Shown: positions 1 to 11,604 of the stretch, in pieces
Layout: the number at the start of each line of letters is the position of its first letter
How positions within the stretch are numbered: the first letter of the stretch is position 1
Source: Beverwykella pulmonaria
Taxonomy: Eukaryota; Ascomycota; Dothideomycetes; Pleosporales; Melanommataceae
Assembly (NCBI GenBank): GCA_001599595.1
Contig: BCHH01000001.1
Coordinates: 726,305 to 790,304, forward strand
Reading direction: 5' to 3'
DNA length: 64,000 bases
Notes under the pieces: model-generated
What the model was told of the DNA's origin: nothing
What the model saw: only the letters and a program-made list of their open reading frames with translations
The model's database searches: none
Translations under genes and position numbers: made by a program

Positions 1-1038
1 TCAGAAGGTCCCGACATCAGACAAATTCAGGGACTACAGGGCTTTGCGAGAAGACGATGGAAACTTCATATTACAGGATGTTAAGATGAAGGATGTGAAC
101 CATAATTCGATGCATGCGTTTGCGCACAATTCGACTTGTAAATCCTGGCCTGATGGCTCAAGTGAAGAAGGCTCCGACTCGGCATCCAAAATAACGACAA
201 TGAAGTTTTCCCAACGACTTCCGCTTGTGTCATCAGTTGTTGCGATCAATACCTCTTTACAAGAGACATCCGCCGAGAAGCAAATTCAGTCTCCAACACC
301 TCGCGTCACTACGCCATTGAATCATGTAAAGGAGACTACTTCACTTCCTCCCTCTTCAGTGGATGTGCCTGAGTCGTCCCATGGTCGAGAAGACAATATC
401 ACAGATACTGTCGGGGCCATTGCCATTGATAGTTGGGGTAATATTGCATGCGGCGCTTCCTCTGGAGGCATCGGAATGAAGTATCGAGGACGCGTTGGCC
501 CTGCAGCCCTTGTCGGTGTTGGCGCTGCTGTAATTCCCATTGATCCAGATGACGTGGAGCAAACCTGTGTTGCTACCGTTACAAGTGGAACTGGTGAACA
601 CATGGCTACCACTATGGCCGCCACTGTATGTGCCGAACGCTTATACCAGAGTACGAAGAGAGGCAAGGGCGGGGAGTACCACGAAGTCACTGAGGATGAA
701 GCTCTCAAAGCTATGATTGAGAACGAGTTCATGGGTGAGCTTTTCCACTATTCTGTACTGACCGTTAGCCATTAACGCTACTAGGTCATCCCAGTGTCAA
801 GAACAGCAATTCCGCAGGTGCTATTGGTATCCTAGCTATCAAGAAGACGCAAGGCGGCGTCATGTTGTACTACGGCCACAACACCGACTCTTTTGCGATG
901 GCATCAATACATTCTGACGAGTCCCGGCCTTGGTGTGCTATGTCGCGCAATAATGGCAACGGGCAGATCGCCCAGGGCGGACGCATGTTGCGATATCGCC
1001 AAAAGAAAAAGAAGAACCTGGCCACTTCGCGACACTAG
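1..1038 (+). CDS. Taspase-like threonine aspartase (asparaginase 2 family), 3' part
   Basis: N-terminal nucleophile hydrolase of the asparaginase-2/taspase 1 family, which self-cleaves before a threonine that then becomes the catalytic nucleophile. Exons are <1..734 and 785..1038, with a 50-nt intron. The frame is open to the left edge, so the gene starts outside the window. The signature is seen as D-T-V-G-A-I, where the Thr is the expected nucleophile, followed by a Ser-Ser-Gly-Gly segment and GRVGPAALVG. After the intron the protein continues GHPSVKNSNSAGAIG and YYGHNTDSFAMAS, both typical of taspases. A low-complexity polar stretch separates the upstream part from the nucleophile. The C-terminus ends in a Lys-rich segment. 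Taspase rather than plain asparaginase is inferred from the SSGG and the NTDSFA motif; the substrate is unknown. Confidence 0.85.
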
Positions 1039-1596
1039 TCCTTAAACCATAGGCAACTGCCTCACTCAATTGGTCTAGAGCGGACGCTTCACTGGATATG
1101 TTTATTCCTCTCACCAACCTTCTCAATCCCTGTTGCTCCTTGTATTTTAGCATCGGCCTCAAAAGACGTCTGGGGTGTGAGGATTTGCACTGGTGTTCTA
1201 TGTTCCCCTTTACTTCTTATGTGTGCATCAAGCGGGAATTTATGGCGTTCTATACCGCCAGCAAAATGGTGTCTTTCGGCGAGCGAAAGGTGACCATGAC
1301 CATGGCTATGAAGTAGACTTTATTAGCATGGAGTTTTGGAGTGAAGGAATCAGAAGGACACGAGCTGTGGCGAGAATGATAGATCACTGTTTTCCTTAGA
1401 TGTATGATTTCAGTTCTCATAACTCACCCAGTTCGTCCGACCCAGCGCCACCTATGAATTTGCCGCCCAGATGAAGTCAAACGCCATGAAAATGCTCGTA
1501 GCATGAATGCGCTAGCATAATCTTTCCCAAATGATATTTCATGTGTCCCGCCCCAAATCGAAATAGCTTCCCCGTTGCACATTCCTCGATCTAATA
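1039..1596. other. Convergent intergenic region
   Basis: Lies between the 3' ends of the taspase and TFB4 genes and should hold both 3' UTRs. Short open frames here show no recognisable protein; I see no other feature. Confidence 0.5.
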
Positions 1597-2819
1597 TCAG
1601 TGATGCATAGGTGTACTTGAACCCGCAGGCGTACTGGCTCCTGGCGTTGCAGAATCTGCTCCGCCGGCTCTTTTCTTCTTTTTCTTCTTCCGGGGAATAA
1701 GAGCCGGAGCCGCGGTCTGGGCGGCGCGGAGGGAGAGATAAGATCCACATGTTAGGCAGAGATTGCCAGGGAGATTGGGTTCGCAGAATACTATGTCACG
1801 TTAGCAACAGCCCTAAACAAAGAATATAGTCAAGAGAACTTACTACTCAAACACACACTACACACGAACCCCACATCCACCACCTTCCTATGACAGAAAC
1901 ATGCAGCCCTAAAATCCACTCCCCCCGCACTCGGCATGACCAGCGCCCGCCTCGCCGTCGCGTCCGGCAGAAACCCCATCATCAGGTACTGTAGCAGGCC
2001 CTCTGGCCGCTCAGGCTTCATGTACACGCCACCCGTTGCATCAGAGGCCTGCTGTAGCAGAACCGTATCGCCTGCTAATTTCAGGATGTCGATGGGTATG
2101 CGTTTTCGCTGCGCGGCGAATATGCTGTTCATAACTGGTATGTATTGGTTCGCGAGGTCGCCCGAAACGGAGACGATGAGGATACGTGATGTGAGCGGGA
2201 TGCGCGTCGTGTGCGAGGACTCGGAGTCTGCGAGAGCGGAGAGCGGGTTGTCGAGGCCTGTGTCAACGGGGGAATGCCGAAGGACGGATTTCGCAATGTA
2301 TGCTAGGGCGAGCGAGAGCGCACCGCCGATGAGCGTTGTTGGCGTTGCTGCGAGATCTGTCTCTTTTGTGTGGGAGAGCAGAGATGAGAAATTTGAAAGT
2401 AGGCATTGTTCCACCGTGGCGAAGGGCCGGTATTTATTTGGGTTTTCGGGAATCTTGGGCGTGGGTGTGGAGCCGTTGGTGGTTCTGTTAGGAGGGACAG
2501 TGGTGTGTGGTGTCGGGTACAGCCATTCTGCGCGGTGCGTGTGCGAGGCTATTACCGCGACTTCGTTTCCATTTCCGGATGCGAGATGTGCGTTTATGAA
2601 TATGAGGAGGGCGGCGATACAAGAGGGGAGGGAGAGCGTGGTGGTGAGTTCGGCCCAGGCATGGGGGTTGGTGTCGAGGACGATGGCGAGGAGGGAGGGT
2701 GGGGGACCTTGATGTTGGTGTTAGATTGTTACAGCTTTGTGTGTGCTGGGTGTGCTAAAAAGAGGGTACGTACCTTCGTCTGTCTTTACTTGACGGTCGG
2801 TGCCGTCGATGGCGTTCAT
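1597..2819 (-). CDS. TFB4: TFIIH core subunit Tfb4 (p34)
   Basis: Subunit of the TFIIH core needed for RNA polymerase II initiation and nucleotide excision repair. Reading on the minus strand, exons are 2819..2774, 2707..1844 and 1790..1597 (introns 66 and 53 nt), giving 367 residues. The N-terminus reads MNAIDGTDRQVK, then PPSLLAIVLDTNP, the start of the vWA-like domain. The middle carries RILIVSVSGD, IPVMNSIFAAQR and QASDATGGVY, all family hallmarks. The C-terminal zinc-binding part spans the last intron: CFCHRK, VGFVCSVCLS, then FCEP and CLTCG. A basic Lys tract and Ser/Thr/Pro tail follow. The start is the first ATG of the short first exon; length and motifs match the fungal family. Confidence 0.93.
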
Positions 2820-3789
2820 TTTGGCGGTTTAGAATAGCGTGGAGTAAGGTTCCACCGAGCAGATTGTTTACCGGAGGTCCTGGGGCATGGCGGTTGGAAA
2901 ATATATCTAAGAAAGAACTGCTTTGGGAAAGAATGCTGAGCTATGGTCAGTTGATGTATGGAATTAAACATCTTGACGAAAGATCGCGATGTGAGCGTGG
3001 TCTGTGCTCGAGCTTCTCTCACCTGAGCACGTGAGATGGCTTGGTTTCCCACAAGTTGTCAGGGGGTTGTCTGGATCGAACAATTGGTTGGAGATGATGG
3101 TCCAAGCAAATCTTGATTGGAGAATTTAACACAGAGATAGAGAGTCACCATTACCTCTTCCAGGTTAAAGAGATGGACTCTACGATGTAGACTTCATGAT
3201 CCTATGTCCACCAAAATGTGTGCTAGCTTTACCAAGCTCTATAAAGGTACTGATACAGAGTTCATGCTGCTTACTGCACTCGATAAGAGAGGGAACGATT
3301 GGAATTGTTGCCCTTGCAAGCTTGCGGTTGAGCTTCACACAGTTTTCCGTCCTCCTTTGCACATCCACTACAACGTAGTCAGCGATCGAACAATAACCGA
3401 GGTTTCCCTCGAATATCATGCTTCTGGAAACCGCACCTGAAGAAGAGTTCATAGAGATCGTAACATGCTCGCGTGAGAACTAGGGAATGGAGATCGGCTG
3501 GTTGCATGCTACACCGCCCGAGCCGAGGTCCACAATCCATCATCGGACGAAACAATAAAGCCCCCCCACCATCGCAAACGACTCCCGTTCTGTAACTGTT
3601 GGTTCGCGTAATAAGGTGAGAACTAGCTGCACGACTGTGGGGACAACACGCCAAGTAATCTCCGTGTATGCTGAAGTACAAGTAACACCCCGGCCCACTG
3701 CGGACTCAGCGTCGTCTCACGTTCTCCTATTTCCCTCTTGTTCAACACTCACGCTTTCTCTGGAACCAACCTCTGCTACGACTGTCAAA
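2820..3789. other. Divergent intergenic region between TFB4 and the monooxygenase
   Basis: About 970 nt shared upstream of two divergently read genes. It should contain both promoters. Open frames at 3180..3452 and 3196..3440 lie on opposite strands over the same DNA and show no family features, so I do not call a gene. Confidence 0.4.
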
Positions 3790-5955
3790 ATGGGAGAGAC
3801 CATCCGCCGAGTCAATGGCTACGATCATAATGCCTACACATACTACCCAGTTATCATTGTTGGTGCTGGAGCTTCCGGCATTGCAATGGCGTGTAAGCTC
3901 AAGGACAAGCTCGGTTTCGATCAGTTCAGAATTTTCGACCGCCAGGCTGGCATTGGGGGGACCTGGTGGATCAATAGATATCCTGGAGTTGCCTGGTAAG
4001 TTACGTCTTTCCATGACTTGTTGCATAATGTTGCGAAGTAGGAGGTTCGAGGACGTTGAGACAAACTCGCTACACGACCAAACAAATGTGGGCGAGCGAC
4101 AAGAGGATCGGTTCAAGCTCGCCATATCCTACTGTATCCGCCAGCCCGACTTTGGCGACTTATAGACATCCCTCTCAACTTATTTGAAGGGAGCAGAATT
4201 TAGGATACGAAAACTGATTATCCCCAGCGACGTCCCTGCTGCGTTTTACTCTTTCTCCTTTGCCCAAAACCCAAACTGGACATCCTTCCACCCCCCGGGT
4301 CGAGAAATCGTCCAATACTATCACGATGTCTGCCAGTCCTACAAAATCACCGACAAATTCGAGCTAAACACCGACATTGTGCAATGCAAATGGCTAGAGA
4401 ATGAACAGATATGGGAGGTCACTCTCCGGCGGATGATTGCTGGGATGGGCGATATTTCAAGCAAGGACCGCGCCAAGATTGTCAAAGAGCAGGGAGAGAA
4501 GGCTGTGTACTCGGAGACGGAGATTGTGAGGGCGAAGGTGGTTATTAGCTGTGTGGGTGGACTTGTGGAGCCGAAGGGGTGGCCAGACGACATTCCTGGA
4601 ATTGAGGGTTTTAAGGGAAATGTTTTCCACAGCGCGCGATGGGACGAGACGGTCGACTTTACTGACAAGAATGTGGTTGTTGTGGGCACGGGATGCAGCT
4701 CTGCGCAGCTTGTCCCGAGACTACCCAGCGCCCCTTACAACGCCAAATCGGTTGTACAGCTGATGCGATCTCCCCCGTGGGTTGTACCGAGCTTTCCAGC
4801 ACCCGGCGGTGACGAGTGGTGGGAGAAAAACAGTCCAACTCTGATGAGGAACGTACCTGGTCTTCTTCAAACACTCCGGTTTTTCATCTTCGCCGGCGGA
4901 GAAGCAGCATGGTTTAAATTCTTTCCAGACACGCCAGCTGCGGCCAAGCATAGGAAGTTGTACGAAGAGCAGCTGCTGGAGCGCATGAAGAAGTTGGTAC
5001 CGGAAAAGTATCACGAGATACTCACGCCAAACTACGGCGTTGGCTGCAAGAGAAGGATTTTCGATAAGCGATGGCTGACTAGTCTCAATGATCCGAAGAT
5101 CGAGCTCACAACCAAGCCTCTGGCTAGCGTGAAAGAGCACAGCGTGATTCTTGGGCCAGGCGTGGTTTATCCACCAGATGCGAAGGATGACTCCCCTGAG
5201 CGAGAGGTTCCGGCAGACATCATCGTCCTAGCCAACGGATTTGACACCACCAAATGGCTTCATCCTTTGCGAGTCGCCGGAAAAGGTGGCAAAGACCTAG
5301 TCGAGACCATGGAGGAAAGAGGGGGAGCACAAGCCTATCAAGGCACTGCCATGGACGGCTTCCCCAACTTCTTCATGATCTTCGGGCCAAATACAGCCAC
5401 TGGCCATTCCTCCGTCGTCATGGCGAGCGAGAACATGGTCAACTACAGTCTCAAGTTCATCAAGCCCATCCTGAAAGGCGAGGTAGCAACCGTGGACGTA
5501 AAGCATGAGGCGGAAGTGGACTACACGGCACAGCTGCAGAAAGACCTCAAGAAAACAGTTTGGCAGAGCGGCGGCTGCACAAGCTGGTACGTCCACGATG
5601 GCTGGAACTCAACCGTGTATCCGTACGTATATCCCCCACTCTCTCTATCTCGCACACACACACACTAACTACGTCGCCCAGTCATTCGCAAATCGACTTC
5701 TACCGTCGCTGCCTGTTCCCGAAGTGGGCTGATTGGAATATTGCGTACACGAAGAAAGGAGTGGCTCACAGGAGGAAGACGAAGGCAGTCCGCCTTCTTG
5801 CTCTGACTCTGTTGATCGGCGGAGCATATCGTCTGCGGCAAAGTGGCTTGGGGGTTAAGGATTTGAAGTCACTCCTGAGGAATAGCCTACAGGGAGGTAT
5901 AGCTACGATTCTGCAGCTGTGGACAGTGTGTAAGGACTGGGTGTCGTCGAAGTAG
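3790..5955 (+). CDS. Baeyer-Villiger type flavin monooxygenase
   Basis: FAD/NADPH monooxygenase that probably oxidises a ketone to an ester or lactone, or a related carbonyl substrate; the substrate cannot be read from sequence. Exons 3790..3995, 4228..5622 and 5682..5955 give 624 residues. Seen: FAD motif GAGASG at residues 25-30, then GGTWW and RYPG; the type I BVMO fingerprint F-K-G-N-V-F-H-S-A-R-W-D at residues 197-208 (family consensus FxGxxxHxxxW); a second dinucleotide fold with GTGCSS; and FGPN with TGHSS late in the protein. The C-terminal part includes a hydrophobic stretch (LLALTLLIGG) that could associate with membrane. The first intron is 232 nt, much longer than its neighbours, but splicing restores RYPGVACDVPA exactly as in the family. 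A Zn2Cys6 regulator starts 284 nt downstream on the same strand. Confidence 0.9.
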
Positions 5956-6239
5956 AGTTTGTACTGGTAATGCAGGCCTGCGGCATGTAGATAGTTAATA
6001 TACCCAAATGCGATCTCCAAACAGCAGCTTATATTACCATGCATATTTGCATCACGTGCGCATGCGGCGGGTACAGTAGCACTTGGGCTTTCCCCGCAGA
6101 TCAACCTTCAACCCCGGCGTTTTGGGGGTCCGAGCGCAGCCGCAGAACGCCGAGATTGTCAATCACTCCTCAGGTTAGGCCTTGTCACGTCGTCGTCGAG
6201 CTGTGCAACAGACAGCATCGTGCGGATCGGAGCGCTGCG

Positions 6240-8659
6240 ATGACGCCGAGGTCAAATATGAACGGCAGCGACACCATGAGTCCCGCGAACGAGTCCCAGA
6301 AACGGAAGAGCGAGGATGGAGCTCCGCAACCGCGAGCGAAGCGCAACCGATATATATCGATTGCTTGGTGCGTGGATGCCCGGCCTCAAAGCGAGCCATG
6401 TAGTGCTGACAAGGGAGTGTAGCAACGAGTGCAAGAGGAGAAAGATCAAGTGCAATGGACAGTCGCCGTGCGCGCGATGCGGCAATCTGCAGTTGGAGTG
6501 TCTGTACGCACCAAACTGCTGCAACAACTTCAAGGAATCAGAGTAAAAGGCCCCCTGACAACCCCGGAAGCTGCTTCTGACTTTTTGGCAGCGAATTCAA
6601 GCAAATGACGGCTCACATTTCGTCCCTCCAGGAGCAGGTCGACCAGCTCTTCGCGAACCTCAATTCCTTCAAGTCTCAAGTCGATGCGCAAAGCGTGGGC
6701 TCCATCGGCACCCCATTCAACCCGCAGGACTACCCTCGGTCACTATCAATCGCGCAGACTCCTACATTTCCCCCGTCTCCCGCGCACCAGCGATCAAGAT
6801 CAATTAGCAAACACCCACGCTTTCACGGTCCAACCTCGAGCGCGTTCAACCTCGGCGTAGCGAAGTCAAGCTTAAAAACAATGGGAATCACTGGCCCCGA
6901 GGAAGGGGAGGACGAAGGAGCCATAACACATGATGTTACGCCAACAAATTCGCCGCCCATTCCAGATACTGCTCTTAGCAAACCTATGCACAGCGATAAG
7001 GATCCGATCTGGTCTCTTAACAAACATGAGGCGATTCGGCTAGTCCATGTGTGGCAGGAGGAGATGGGCATGATGTACCCCTTTTTGAACATCGACAAGG
7101 TCGTTCGCTACGCAGACATGCTCTATTCTTTTGTGGAAGCTGCTGCTCGAGCTGGTCTCATGCAACCAAACCGCCCTGGCTCCGACGCAATCATGGACGA
7201 CCAGACCAGCATTCTAAAATTAATTCTCGCTATTGCCCTGATTCTCGAAGGAAAGGGCAAAGATGCGCTAGGAGAGAGACTGTTCGAAAATGTCCATAAG
7301 ATTGTTGAGAGGACTCTTTCAGATCCTGTCGATCTAAAAGGTATCAACATGCTGGCCCTAACGGTAAGCTTGAGCAAAATTGGAGAATTCTACAATATTG
7401 ACTATCTTCAGGGGATGTATCATTTTCATCGTGACGACGAAGCGCTGGCCTGGCGCGTAATTGGAATGGCGGCTCGGCAATGCCTTGAACTAGGTCTACA
7501 TCGCCGTGAGACTTACAGTTCCATTTTCATTGATCCGGAAGAGCAGGCAGCAGCTGTTAGAACATTCTGGTCTGTTTACGTTCTCGACCGGCGTTGGAGT
7601 TTTGGGACCGGAATGCCCTTCGCTTTGCAGGATGCTGATATTGACCCTAACCTACCCAAGCCGGTGAGCCTTCTTCTTCTTCCTCCTCCATTCCACTTGT
7701 GTCATTCACCTTGGGCTAACACCTCTCTGTAGGACGACTCCACACCCTATCTTAACGCGATGATCAGCTATAGTGTCATAGGATCCAAGGTTTGGCGGTC
7801 ACTCGCTAACGTGGACGGGTCTCAGCAAGCAATTAACAAAGAGGACATGGGCTTCCTCGATTACCAAGTCCTAGGTTGGCTTCGATCAATCCCGGAATCT
7901 TTAAAGTTCGTTCACCCTGAAAGCGGCCAGCCAATAGACCCACCATCTCGCGGACTACATCGTCTGCAGGTTGCCCTATATCTTCGAGCAAACCAGATGC
8001 GCATCCTCATCTACCGGCCAGTTCTACACACGGCGACATGCATCATGGAAAATCTTGAGTCGGCACATACAGTTGTCAAAGTGTCGAAAGATACCATCCG
8101 AATTCTAACTTACATTGACCAAACCTCAGATATATACAAAACGCAGCAAACCATGTTTAACTACTTCCTCATCTCAGCTCTGGCGGTTCTGTTCCTCGCG
8201 GTTGCGCATGCCCCGGCGGAATTTAGTTCCCAGTGTCGCGATGAGTTCTACATGGCTTTAGATCTCGTCCGTGGTCTTTCTTCTAACTCGTATGTCTCCA
8301 AGCGGCTGTGGAAGACGATCAAAGTACTCAAAGAAGTTGGACCCAGGCTTGGACTGAATGTACGCAATGCTGATACCGTGGATGCACACTCATCGGCAGC
8401 AGTGGCTATGGCAGGGCTAGCTGGTCATCAAGTGGACGAATTAGCAATCTTTTCAAATGGCCGCAATGGACATCAGTTGGACACTCCGCATGGGATGGCT
8501 TCAGACTTGACGAATCTGTTCGAGGCCGCAGGTGGCTTCTCGAACATGTTGGCGCAGAATGGGTTCGGGATTTCGTCAGGCGAAATGCCGACCTCGGAGT
8601 TCTCGACTGCGTATGGGCATGAGGACGAGCTGGCTAGGATCATGAGGGATCTCTTCTGA
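6240..8659 (+). CDS. Zn2Cys6 fungal-specific transcription factor
   Basis: Nuclear DNA-binding regulator of the fungal binuclear zinc cluster class. Exons 6240..6367, 6423..6542, 6592..7663 and 7733..8659 give 748 residues. The cluster spans the first intron: Cys 43, 46, 53, 59, 62 and 69 in the spacing CX2CX6CX5CX2CX6C, with the basic block KRRKIK. A short coiled segment (SSLQEQVDQLFANLNS) follows and could dimerise. The fungal-specific regulatory domain begins near RLVHVWQEEMGMMYPF and continues through LEGKGKDALGE and CLELGLHRRE. The start is the first ATG in frame with the cluster. Its target genes are unknown; the adjacent monooxygenase is a candidate only by position. Confidence 0.9.
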
Positions 8660-9378
8660 AGTTCTGATGAACCAGATATCATAATCGAAACCATTTGTAG
8701 TTGACTGGAGAGTGTGAATGTAGTGAGCGGGACGTGATTTATCCGGAAAATGGCAACAATCGTTTTGAGCAATGTAGCTCCACCTGAGTGGAGTCCACCA
8801 GCGGCTGGGAGTGAAAGACTGGATTCGAGTGTTCAATATCACGTGATGCGCGGGGAAAGCCAAGACCAAGGCTACGAACCCTCATCACCACAGAGTGCCT
8901 AACAGCCGCCAAAACATGCATGTAACACCCCGAAAAACTGCTGTGCTGGCACGAAACAGAGTTTGAGAACACACATACACGCTCTCCCCGGGTAGCATTC
9001 CTTCACTGACCCTCCAGCCGCGCGCCGCCGCCGCCGCCCTTCACCGAGCGAGTCGTCCCAACTGCCCCAAACCCCATCCGCTGCAGTTACGCCACGAACA
9101 CGACCCGGCATGCAATACCACGCCTTCCGTCGCGCCCACATGAAATAGACGTCGCCGCACACACCCGCCTTGCCGCTCACTGGTCTCCTCCCTGCCACTC
9201 CTCGTTCGAGCAAACACCCACCCCCACATTCCCAATTTCGAACCCACCTGGTCCCGCGATTTTGCCATTGGCCTCAACCACCGGCCCAAATCCATTGATA
9301 TCTGTCTCTGCGGCTCGCGCGGAGGAGCCAAAGCCGCGCCAGCAACAGCAAAGTTCTACTATCACAACAGCGACTACC
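8660..9378. other. Intergenic region and CK2 beta leader
   Basis: Between tandem genes. The last 350 nt are pyrimidine-rich on the plus strand, as expected of a leader before the CK2 beta start. Minus-strand open frames here have biased composition and no family features. Confidence 0.4.
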
Positions 9379-10500
9379 ATGTCTTCGTCATCACAAGTAA
9401 CCGAGTCATGGATATCCTCCTTCTGCGGCCTGCTGGGCCACGAATACTTCGCCGAGGTATCGGAAGACTTCATCGAGGATGACTTCAACCTCACGGGCCT
9501 CCAATCGCAGGTGCCCATGTACAAGGAGGCGCTGGAGATGATTCTGGACGTCGAACCAGAAGATGACGAGGATGAAGAAGACGAAGAAGAAGAGGACGAG
9601 GAGGACGATGAAATTCTGGGCGACGAGCGGCCGGTGGGTTACCGGAGAGCAAGCGACCGAAGGCACCTCCGGATAGCGTCAGATCTCAGCGTGATAGAAA
9701 GCTCTGCCGAACTGCTCTACGGGTTGATACACCAGCGCTACATTACGTCTCGACCGGGTATTCAGCAAATGGCGGAGAAGTACGAGCTGCAGCACTTCGG
9801 CACCTGCCCGCGCGTCTACTGCAACTCATGCAAAGTGCTGCCCGTAGGGTTGAATGACAGCCCGGGACACGAGACGGTGAAGCTGTTTTGCCCCTCATGT
9901 CTAGACGTATACACCCCGCCAAACTCCCGCTTCCAGACGGTAGACGGCGCCTTCTTTGGCACGACCTTTGGGTCCCTCTTCTTCATGACCTTTGGCGACC
10001 TCGACATCGGCGGTGCTCGCCCTTCCTCGGCAGGCGCCGCAGACGCCCTACTCGCCATACAAGCCGCAAACCAAGAAGCCAAATCCCGAAACAACTCCAC
10101 ACCCGCCAACATCACTTCGATAAATGGCGTGGCACCACACAACCTCGCGCCTGGCCTCGGCGCAGGAAACATCTACGAACCCCGCATATACGGCTTCCGA
10201 GTCAGTGAAAGGGCAAGGACAGGGCCCCGGATGAAGTGGCTGCGGATGCGGCCAGCAGATATGACGGAGCTAGATGAGACGAGGCGGTATTGGGACGAGC
10301 ACGGTGGCGAGGAGGGTGATAGGCCCGACGATGATGACATGAATATGGTGGACATAGCAGAGGGCGGCAAGGGCGTACAAGCAGACCGGCGGAAGAAAGT
10401 CCCTAGTAGAAGGAGACGAGCAAACGGCCCGGGCAACGGCGCTACAGGGGCGGGAGGCAGTCCTATGGACACCAACGGTGTTGTTGCGCCTGCTGGTTAA
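9379..10500 (+). CDS. Casein kinase II regulatory (beta) subunit
   Basis: Regulatory subunit of protein kinase CK2, which dimerises through a zinc finger and holds two catalytic alpha subunits. Single exon, 373 residues. Seen: the N-terminal ESWISSFCGLLGHEYFAEV segment with the acidic groove; a long Asp/Glu run near residues 55-75; the zinc-finger cysteines at about 143, 148, 171 and 174 (CPRVYC and CPSC); and LNDSPGHETVKLFCP. A long C-terminal tail beyond the core is rich in Gly, Ala and basic residues and contains a K/R block (KKVPSRRRR). The frame is open 39 codons upstream but without an ATG, so 9379 is the start. CKB1 and CKB2 paralogs both exist in fungi and I cannot decide which this is from sequence alone. 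Confidence 0.93.
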   Translation: MSSSSQVTESWISSFCGLLGHEYFAEVSEDFIEDDFNLTGLQSQVPMYKEALEMILDVEPEDDEDEEDEEEEDEEDDEILGDERPVGYRRASDRRHLRIASDLSVIESSAELLYGLIHQRYITSRPGIQQMAEKYELQHFGTCPRVYCNSCKVLPVGLNDSPGHETVKLFCPSCLDVYTPPNSRFQTVDGAFFGTTFGSLFFMTFGDLDIGGARPSSAGAADALLAIQAANQEAKSRNNSTPANITSINGVAPHNLAPGLGAGNIYEPRIYGFRVSERARTGPRMKWLRMRPADMTELDETRRYWDEHGGEEGDRPDDDDMNMVDIAEGGKGVQADRRKKVPSRRRRANGPGNGATGAGGSPMDTNGVVAPAG

Positions 10501-11604
10501 AACATTAGAGCAAAGTGGAACTTTGGCAGGCAGACAGGAGTCATGAATGAATGATCATGGATCATGGATAAACGTGGACGAGAACGAGGTCAAGAGGTTA
10601 TCAGACGGGACAGTATTATTTTGTCTGTGGAGACTTTGTTGGGTTAGAACCCATTTACTCTTTCTCTCTTCTTCTCCTTTTGGGGGTTTGGGGTTGCGAC
10701 TGCTTCTTCCGAAGATCCTTGACGAATGCTTAGCTTATAAGCTAAATGAATGGATTTTGACGGTTCGGTCTGAGTGGATTCTGTGCATCTGCGTGCATGA
10801 TGATTTTGTATCTGGTTAGATTGAGTTCGGGGACATGGTTGGCACTCGACGAAACCGTGGATGTCTTTGATCATCTTGAACATAAATGCACGTCAACTTC
10901 TCCTCCTTGGAGCGGCTCGCTATCCTCTACATGCAAGCAATCATATATTAACTTCCAAATTTCGTGTCTCCGCTCTGCCTCGTTCTCCAAAACTGATACT
11001 CCCACGGCTTCCTCAGGCAACGAGTAGTACCCCATTTCTGGATCTGCCCCTCCTTCCTTCTCCACAACTGGGTCGACACGGCTTTTTGATGGCGAGATCC
11101 GAGGGATATTGAAGAAATTCCCCCCGGGTGAGTGGGCCAGAGAATATGTTTTGGGGGTCTGCTAACTCTACATCACATTTATCAGATGATGTATATTGCT
11201 AGAAAGATATAATTTGGGGACTGCAAGTACTAAGTACTGGTTTTGGCTAGGCTTGAAGTGATTGTGTATACGGGAGTTTGGGAAAAGCTGGCAGGCTTGC
11301 TGGATGGCTCGCGCCTTTTGATCATTGTGTTAGTTTATTATTTTGCGGTTAATAGTTTGTGGGAATGACATGGCGAGGACCCTCGCGAGTAACAGAAGCT
11401 TGTTGGACAGTAAAACAGGTCGTGTGTTCAAAACTGTGCAATGAAAGACCATTGCCCTACTGAACAAGTCCACCCAAACATCACTGCCTCATCTGCGAAG
11501 AACAATGAATTCCAATCCAAGGCAGAAGACTATAAGCATGCAAAATATTCATCCCAAAACATCCGCCTACCAACAACACTCTATCTCTCAATCCACCTCC
11601 ATGT
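10501..11604. other. Intergenic region
   Basis: Convergent 3' flanks of CK2 beta and the quercetinase-like gene. Only short overlapping open frames on both strands; nothing recognisable. Confidence 0.4.

Noticed and set aside
1936..2712. 258-codon plus-strand open frame opposite TFB4
   Set aside because: Antisense shadow of the large TFB4 exon.
4184..4227. Internal ATG start for the monooxygenase second exon
   Set aside because: A protein starting there lacks the FAD motif; splicing from 3995 to 4228 restores the family sequence.
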